From Elusimicrobia bacterium GWA2_69_24 (GTDB taxonomy: Bacteria > Elusimicrobiota > Elusimicrobia > UBA1565), in contig MGTY01000095.1 in assembly GCA_001799695.1 (NCBI GenBank), forward strand, positions 1 to 64,000: a stretch of DNA of 64,000 nt. The letters are read 5' to 3'. Of the stretch, positions 60,501 to 64,000 are shown in pieces. The first letter of the stretch is position 1. Every line of letters starts with the position of its first letter. A program made the position numbers and the translations under genes. Under the pieces are notes generated by a model. The model did not search any database. It saw nothing but the letters and a program-made list of their open reading frames with translations, and had not been told where the DNA came from.

Positions 60501-63164
60501 GTGCAGGGTCTCCTCGCGGCCGCGGTAGAGCTGGTCGAGGGCGGTCCGTTCCCGGGTCAGGGTCTCCTGCTGTTCCGCGACGAAGCGTTTCTCCTTGACG
60601 CGCCACTCCTCGGCGAGTTCGGCTTCGCGCCGTCGGTGCTGATCCTCCACCGCCTCGCGGCGCTTGGCCAGCTCGGCCTCCCGGCCGGCGGACTCGCCGT
60701 TGAGCGTCTGCAGGTGCGCCGCGGCCTCGGCCTTCTGCTGCTCGCTTTCCCGCGCCAGCATCCGGCGATGGCGCTCCAGCCACTCCTCCTTCTCCTTCTC
60801 CACGGCGGCGACGTGCGAAACCTTCCAGGCCTCGAAGCGGGCGTCCAGCCGGGCTTCGGCATGGGCGAGGTCTTCCTTGTGCGTCCGGCGTTCGGACTCC
60901 ACCTGGGCGTCGCGCTCCTGGATGGCCTCGGCGAAGCGCTGGGCCTGCGCCTCCAGGGCCTTCTGATGCTGGTCCAGATAGCCTTCTTCTTTCCGGGTCC
61001 AGAGCGACTGGAGAGAGCTCTCCATCTCCAGATACTTCGCCTCGCGCTGGGCCTCGCGCTCCTGCTGTCCCTCGATGAGGGCCAGACGCTCGCCCTCGAC
61101 CTTGCGCTCGCGCGCCTGGAACTCCTCCCAGACCGCCTGCTTCTCGGCCAGGAGGCGCGCGCACTCCTCCTTCAGCCGGACGACCTCGAGGTCCAGCTCG
61201 GAGAGCCGCTTCTCGCGTTCGAGGAGCTCCCCCTGCTGGACCTCCTTGAGCTTGCGCGTCTCGGCCTTCCACTCGGCGGCGCGGCGTTCGTGCTCCGCCT
61301 CCAAGTGGCGGGCCTGCTGCAGCAGATGGGTGCGGGAGGCTTCCTTGAACTCCCGCAGCTCCGCGTCGCGGCGCTCGCGCAGCTCCAACTCGCGGCGCTC
61401 GTACGCCGTCTTGAGCTCGGATTCGACGCGCGCATAGTCCTGCTTGAGCTTCTCGGACCGCGCGAACAGCTCCGCTTCCTCGCGCTGGCGCCGCAGGTCG
61501 AACTCCTCCTTCATCCGGGACAGCTCGACCTTGGCCGCGGAGCGTTCCTGCTCCAAGGCCAGTTCGTAGCGCCGCACGAGTTCCGCCTCGCGCTGGAACC
61601 ACTGCTTGTCGAGGTTCTTCTCCTTAAGGATGCAGTCGGCGATCACCGTCTGCTTCCAGGCCTTGAACTGCTCCTCGGCCACCTGCTGATTGCGCTCGGT
61701 CTCCGCGACCTTGGCCGCGAAGGCCTGGTCCACGGCCCGGGAGCGGGCCGCGAATTCCGCCTGGAGCGAGGCGCGTTCGGCGGCGACCGCACCCTCGTGC
61801 TCCTCCAGGAGCTCCACCTTGCGCCGGGTCCACTCATCGCGCAGGGAGTTCTCCTTCGCGAGCACCCCTTCCTGCAGCTCGATGTGGCGGGCCTGGAAGG
61901 ATTCCTCCAGGGCCTTCTCCCTCGCCTGCAGCTTGTTGACGCCTTCGGCGGACCGCGCGTTGAACTCGGCTTCCAGCGACATGCGCAGGCGCTCGGCCTC
62001 CCTCTCCACGGCGCTCTCGCGCTGGTCCAGCTCGCGGCAGCGGGACCGGTATTCCTCCTCCAGGGCCTTGGCGCGGCCGCGCGCCTGCTCGGCGGCGGCG
62101 GACTTCTCCTTTTCCAGCTCGGCCTCGAAGCGCTGCAGGGACTGCGCTTCCTGCCGGACCTGCCGGTCGCGGAGCTCGCCCTCCAGGGCGGCGTAGCGGG
62201 TCTCGACTTCGGCCACGCGGGTCTGGAAGGCCTCCTCCAGCTCCCGGCGGCGCGTCTCCAACAGGGTCTCGATCTCAGCGGAGCGGTCGGCGAGGGCGCG
62301 GGCGCGCTCCGAGAACTGCTTCTCGACGGCGCGGTCCAGCTTCTCGCGGGCCTCCTTGGTGCGGGACCAGAGCCCGTTCTCCAGCTCGGCCCAGGCGGCC
62401 TGCAGCTCGGCCTCGCGCTTGTTGTACTTCTCCTGGAGCGACAGCTCCTTGGCGCGGTACTCCTTGACCAGCGACTCCTCGCGGCGCTGAGCCTTGAGCT
62501 CGCCTTCCTGGGCGGTCGCGGCCAGGACGCGCTGGAACTCCTCGTTCTTGCGCTTGAGTTCGAGGAGCTCGCGCTCCTTCATCTCCAGTTCGGCCTCACG
62601 GTTCTTGAGGGTGTTGAGGATCTCCTCGTCGCGCTTCTGGCGCAGGCGCAGGACCAGCTCCTGGTCCTTCTGGTAGCGGGCGGCGAGCTCGGCCTTCTCG
62701 CGCTGCGCGCTCATGAGCTGGGCGTCGCGCTCCTCCAAGGCCCGGCGCAGCTGCCGCCGCTCCCCCTCCTTCGACTGCAGGCTCTCGCGCCACTGCTGGA
62801 CCTGGGCGGTCAGGGCGGCCAGCTCCTCCTCGGTGCGGCGGCGTTCGCCCTCCACGCGATGCCGCTCCTCTTCCCGGACCTCCAGGCGGATGCGGTCCCG
62901 CCAGCGCTCCGTGCTCCCCTCCTGCTTGCGCCGTTCCTCCTCCCAGTTCTTCGCCTCCGTCTGCCAAGTCTCGACCTGCTTGCGGAGCTCGACGTTCTCC
63001 TGCGCGACGAGCTGTTCCTTGTTCTTGGATTCCTGGAGAGTGCCCTTGAGGCGGACGTTGAGATCCTGGAGGTCGCGGATCGTGGCCACGGCCCCCCGGA
63101 TCGCAAGTCTAGCCGCCTCTAAGTCGGTGATCTCTTTGAATTGTTCTTCATCCCACGGATTCAT
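54585..63164 (-). CDS. Giant coiled-coil histidine kinase (2,859 residues)
   Basis: A single uninterrupted ORF; ATG 63164 has GGAGG upstream. No signal or membrane span. Residues about 30-2620 are almost continuous Glu/Arg/Ala/Leu-rich coiled coil. It includes a 258-residue block repeated nearly identically (both copies contain YRGREETLHGNYLSLE and SERTALREE) and a third diverged copy. The last 220 residues are a normal histidine kinase: H box VFGVAHQVRNPLG (His2650), N box LLMNAIEAM, G1 DTGAGV, F box PFFSTK, G2 GVGLGIAI. A fully extended coil of this length would be about 0.38 micrometre. It is first in a four-gene operon with its likely partner receiver. No sensor domain is visible other than the coil. 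Confidence 0.93.
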   Translation of the reverse strand: MNPWDEEQFKEITDLEAARLAIRGAVATIRDLQDLNVRLKGTLQESKNKEQLVAQENVELRKQVETWQTEAKNWEEERRKQEGSTERWRDRIRLEVREEERHRVEGERRRTEEELAALTAQVQQWRESLQSKEGERRQLRRALEERDAQLMSAQREKAELAARYQKDQELVLRLRQKRDEEILNTLKNREAELEMKERELLELKRKNEEFQRVLAATAQEGELKAQRREESLVKEYRAKELSLQEKYNKREAELQAAWAELENGLWSRTKEAREKLDRAVEKQFSERARALADRSAEIETLLETRRRELEEAFQTRVAEVETRYAALEGELRDRQVRQEAQSLQRFEAELEKEKSAAAEQARGRAKALEEEYRSRCRELDQRESAVEREAERLRMSLEAEFNARSAEGVNKLQAREKALEESFQARHIELQEGVLAKENSLRDEWTRRKVELLEEHEGAVAAERASLQAEFAARSRAVDQAFAAKVAETERNQQVAEEQFKAWKQTVIADCILKEKNLDKQWFQREAELVRRYELALEQERSAAKVELSRMKEEFDLRRQREEAELFARSEKLKQDYARVESELKTAYERRELELRERRDAELREFKEASRTHLLQQARHLEAEHERRAAEWKAETRKLKEVQQGELLEREKRLSELDLEVVRLKEECARLLAEKQAVWEEFQARERKVEGERLALIEGQQEREAQREAKYLEMESSLQSLWTRKEEGYLDQHQKALEAQAQRFAEAIQERDAQVESERRTHKEDLAHAEARLDARFEAWKVSHVAAVEKEKEEWLERHRRMLARESEQQKAEAAAHLQTLNGESAGREAELAKRREAVEDQHRRREAELAEEWRVKEKRFVAEQQETLTRERTALDQLYRGREETLHGNYLSLEKQLKADWAHRAQLQQEEAAEKLKTAMKAAEDDLQRRVRQWEEESEFKLAARLESERTALREEGERRALEAEKLRSQLQKEFLAKEARLERAHLDREGALDQQWQEREAELHAQVSAERDNYQARLSQETTRLQGELEVRFEAWKRAHLATVEKEQEEWLERHRRMIARERDQLKSEAAAHLEALNSESAGREAELAKRREALEAWHRKREEELGSEWRIKEKRFVEDQQQTLARERQALDELYRGREETLHGNYLSLEQQLKEDWAHKAQLQREEAEERAKRSLAEKEDALQRRVRQWEEEAELKLAARLESERTALREEDERRALEAEKLRSQLQKELLAKEARLERAHLDREGALDKQWKEREAELLAQVATERENYRARLQYETDRLQGELRQTVSQQESRSQDERKKLEADYEARLTHARDELQRQNDAWVDQQRRMMAKERDRQQAEHQAAMETHSADLAARMAELAQRRAALEAEFKKKEDVLKEELRAREAQLSTELQTRSSQERAALDALYRQREESVHQNYLHLETELKTEWEQKQDQLKREADERLAKELKDFTERLAEREARWEEDSKRKLSGLTESQRAALQTEFEAKQRELETLRLAVQSQSQDHETELENAYAHRLAELESDHRKRETAAKKERDQAMDRLERRKIQLEEDFREGERALEVRQHEAELVLRSREEALERERAGFIQEAESQRRELEKAAAESEKTRKEREIALEREFTQRREDVEAAFASKEAELRAVLAEERRRLALEKEAQGREAASLQADFSAKQKSLEALRASLEEKSQTSEAERLKAFEARQERLEREFGKGRASMEAEYAAREAALKTALAEERRRLAQEKEVQGREAASLQADLAVKQRAAEALRVSLEEKFLAAETELQETFKERLEQAEGAARKREAESAARVQAERKAMQEDLERRAAMLDAEAASRSAESEAGLRRRESELAQEKERVEARAAQREKEAEAAKVQSRLSLQEREAQLAADFEERAAVLRAAVATREGELAKREKALEDSRLTLEQQIREKETELERTQEAREARLNSALSKREADAAAKTQVERQALREELEHRRAMLEAEFAERRGKLETAIRQKETELVGVRERLETQTAQRAAELETAKLQVERSLRDREIQLERAFQTKEEVLRGEVARREGEIKSAAEAAKDAVAGKEAEVEQGARDLESLRAAFEAERGTRLEELEESFQARAEALAREHAEREAGVSRKLRELEHLKGQLVSEYRDREKHLQAAAAERETGLRKAMEQREAEADSRLEAEREALRQDWAKAKGDLEAQQEESRKRLKELAGELREDFAKKEVVLRAEAAKHEAERQVEIDELRLSVAAEREELVRSQTALESKRAELEGKFRDREKVLQKEYLAKESELERLWMRREEELLKQVAETQESQRAELQKSSEDMHAVLRQELARREERLEDERKALEEDFLRKEADLRAAIQREERLRSDRVLKAKDAEIRRQTEQKAEEFREHAERLDAGVREREAALEAQFKERQAALEADFQERLAGERDLLQEARSALEKEAARRRQELERENSAKMLEKGSELKAENAKKIGSERAALEVEFQRRREELEERSREQVEETVRLRTESLEAERRKLQAREEELRSREASVEKRVQASFTVKEAELSQKREEVEELLRGSDKRLRERLEKAEAEIESRRRAMEESLKVRERALAASEKKAAGAEEELAKRRSELKELRDRLLASMKPEGPAGRLPQEAFETELNDLVFGVAHQVRNPLGIIRSLAEDRLSGLWVGTKERSAMEAILRAIGTLQERLEQLVDFTRPLNLKPESLGAAQWLTPALADVERRCAQKGIRVVAEVAEGLPRVRGDSGRLKEAVQQLLMNAIEAMEAGGTLTVSARPDQERGSVRIIVSDTGAGVAPEHLKDVGRPFFSTKTGGVGLGIAIARRIATALGGSLEFRSRRGEGSTAVMNLPTERKRN
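58900..60950 (-). repeat. Tandem 774-bp (258-codon) repeat within the giant kinase
   Basis: Highly similar DNA segments spaced 774 bp apart; for example GGGCCGTCCGCTCGGACTCC occurs at 59531 and at 60305. They encode the repeated 258-residue coiled-coil block. A more diverged copy lies on the C-terminal side. Near-identity at DNA level points to recent duplication or gene conversion. Confidence 0.75.
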
Positions 63165-63357
63165 ATGTCACGCCTCCAGGCACTCTCTCAAGCCCCCCAC
63201 GATGGGGCGCACGGCTCTCCAAGAACGGCTCCGCTCCGACGACGACGCTGGGAATCGACATGCCGCGGCCGCAAGGGCCGCTCTCGGCGAGGACCGCACC
63301 CTGGGATGATATAGGGAAAAGATTGCGGATTCTTTAACGGAATCGGGGCCCGGGAGG
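63165..63357 (-). other. Spacer between the two kinase genes
   Basis: A 193-bp gap without a gene. A TATATC-like box lies about 145 bases before the giant kinase start (minus strand), but no convincing -35 box. The GGAGG of the giant kinase is at its lower end. Confidence 0.3.
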
Positions 63358-64000
63358 CTAGGTGCCGGAGCGTTCCGCGGGAAAGTGGACGTTCACGGTG
63401 GTGCCCCGGCCGGGCTGGGTCTCGAAGGCCATCGTGGCGCCGTGTTCGGCCAGCACGCGCTTGGCGAGGTAGATGCCGAGGCCGGTGCCGTCCTCCTTCG
63501 TGGTGAAGAAGGGAGCGTCGATCTTGGCCCGCACCTCCGCGGACATGCCGACCCCGGTGTCCGATATCTCGAGCCGCACGCCGCCGTTGTCCGGAGCGCT
63601 GCGGACCCGCAGGCTTCCCCCCCGGGGCATGGCCTCGATGGCGTTCACCACCAGGTTGTGCAGGACGGCGCGGATCTGCTGGTCGTCGATGAGGAGGCTG
63701 CGCACCTCGCTCAATTCCACCACCAGTTCGATGCGCCGCTTCTGGCAGGTCTTTTCCACGAGGCGGAGCACGGTCTGGACCACGGCATTGATGGAGCCCT
63801 CGCGCATCTGGGACTTCCCCAGCTTCGCGAAGTCCAGGAGGGCCCGGATGGACAGGGCCGCGTAGCGGGCGTTGCGCAGGATCATCTCCAGGCTGTCCTT
63901 GAGCTTGTCGCCCGGGGACAGGAACTGCAGCGCGAATTCCGAGGAGCTGGAGATCACGTGGAGCGGGGTGCGCATCTCGTGGGCGAAGGCGGTCGCCATG
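63358..64000 (-). CDS. Histidine kinase, partial (C-terminal part only)
   Basis: 213 residues run off the window end. The visible part begins within the H box (AFAHEMRTPLHVI), so the protein must extend upstream and the track ATG is not the start. HisKA dimerisation helices, N box NLVVNAIEAMP, G1 DTGVGM, F box PFFTTK and G2 GTGLGIYLAKRV are all complete, so the catalytic core is intact. It lies in the same orientation as the giant kinase, 193 bp ahead of it, and could feed the same response regulator. Confidence 0.92.
   Translation of the reverse strand, partial: MATAFAHEMRTPLHVISSSSEFALQFLSPGDKLKDSLEMILRNARYAALSIRALLDFAKLGKSQMREGSINAVVQTVLRLVEKTCQKRRIELVVELSEVRSLLIDDQQIRAVLHNLVVNAIEAMPRGGSLRVRSAPDNGGVRLEISDTGVGMSAEVRAKIDAPFFTTKEDGTGLGIYLAKRVLAEHGATMAFETQPGRGTTVNVHFPAERSGT

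Noticed and set aside
55716-63122. 2,468-codon ORF antisense to the giant kinase (and a 1,070-codon ORF at 55240-58452)
   Set aside because: The translation is a compositional mirror of the coiled-coil gene (Leu/Gly/Arg/Pro-rich or Ser/Arg-rich), with no domains, ribosome binding site or promoter. GC-rich third positions and Glu/Arg/Lys codons keep the opposite frames free of stops.

Overview
The window is GC-rich, densely packed bacterial chromosome with many ATGA stop/start overlaps. Gene content suggests a diderm bacterium, most likely an Elusimicrobiota member. Three things point there: long coiled-coil and GYF-domain proteins, a pseudopilin-type C-terminal ending (CTHADS...W..Y), and secretion signals followed by Ala/Pro/Val-rich linkers placed in front of ordinary domains. 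The taxonomic call is inference from protein style, not from a marker gene. No rRNA operon or CRISPR array is visible.

Layout. 1-490: insertion-sequence remnant and dispersed repeats. 491-6494 (minus): GT4 glycosyltransferase, SpoIID/TPR protein, a small membrane protein and a GYF/coiled-coil membrane protein. 6616-7185: tRNA-Lys and tRNA-Leu around an unusual repeat-rich, hairpin-rich spacer. 7210-14962: secreted PsbP-like protein, tig-clpP-lon without clpX, and an ABC exporter with a TPR partner. 15009-20278: two exported versions of normally cytoplasmic enzymes (PPK2, LonB-like protease) separated by a 162-bp perfect-type palindrome nested in another palindromic repeat. 21560-26871: tRNA-Asn followed by a low-GC genomic island bounded by duplicated tRNA 3' ends. 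It carries a transglutaminase/TPR protein, a signal-peptide-RHS-core protein with an ACP-like partner, a frameshifted DNA-binding gene and an AAA ATPase. 26915-27389: a truncated nucleotidyltransferase with a small partner. 27988-31907: Feo iron-uptake operon ending in a DtxR-FeoA fusion regulator. 32095-33839: HtrA and a zinc-ribbon protein. 33923-40759: glycogen/trehalose operon (GlgB, TreZ, GH57 DUF3536, pseudopilin-like membrane protein). 40908-43792: alpha/beta hydrolase, HflK, HflC. 44011-50830: DusB, IS remnant, PilT, five-fold Cys-repeat protein, MFS protein with exported N-terminal extension, lipoprotein, DUF502 protein. 50814-63999 (minus): a partial histidine kinase, then a tight four-gene operon made of a 2,859-residue coiled-coil histidine kinase, a response regulator carrying a membrane segment and a beta-propeller, a LysM protein and an outer-membrane barrel.

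The strongest candidate for an undescribed system is that last operon. Its four products are predicted to sit in cytoplasm, inner membrane/periplasm, peptidoglycan and outer membrane, and they are translationally coupled, so they look like one trans-envelope signalling assembly. Other leads are the RHS/ACP-like pair on the tRNA-Asn island, the exported LonB-like protease with a lost Walker A lysine, the nested giant palindrome, and a recurrent TANNNT box placed 5-7 bases before start codons, which implies widespread leaderless mRNAs.
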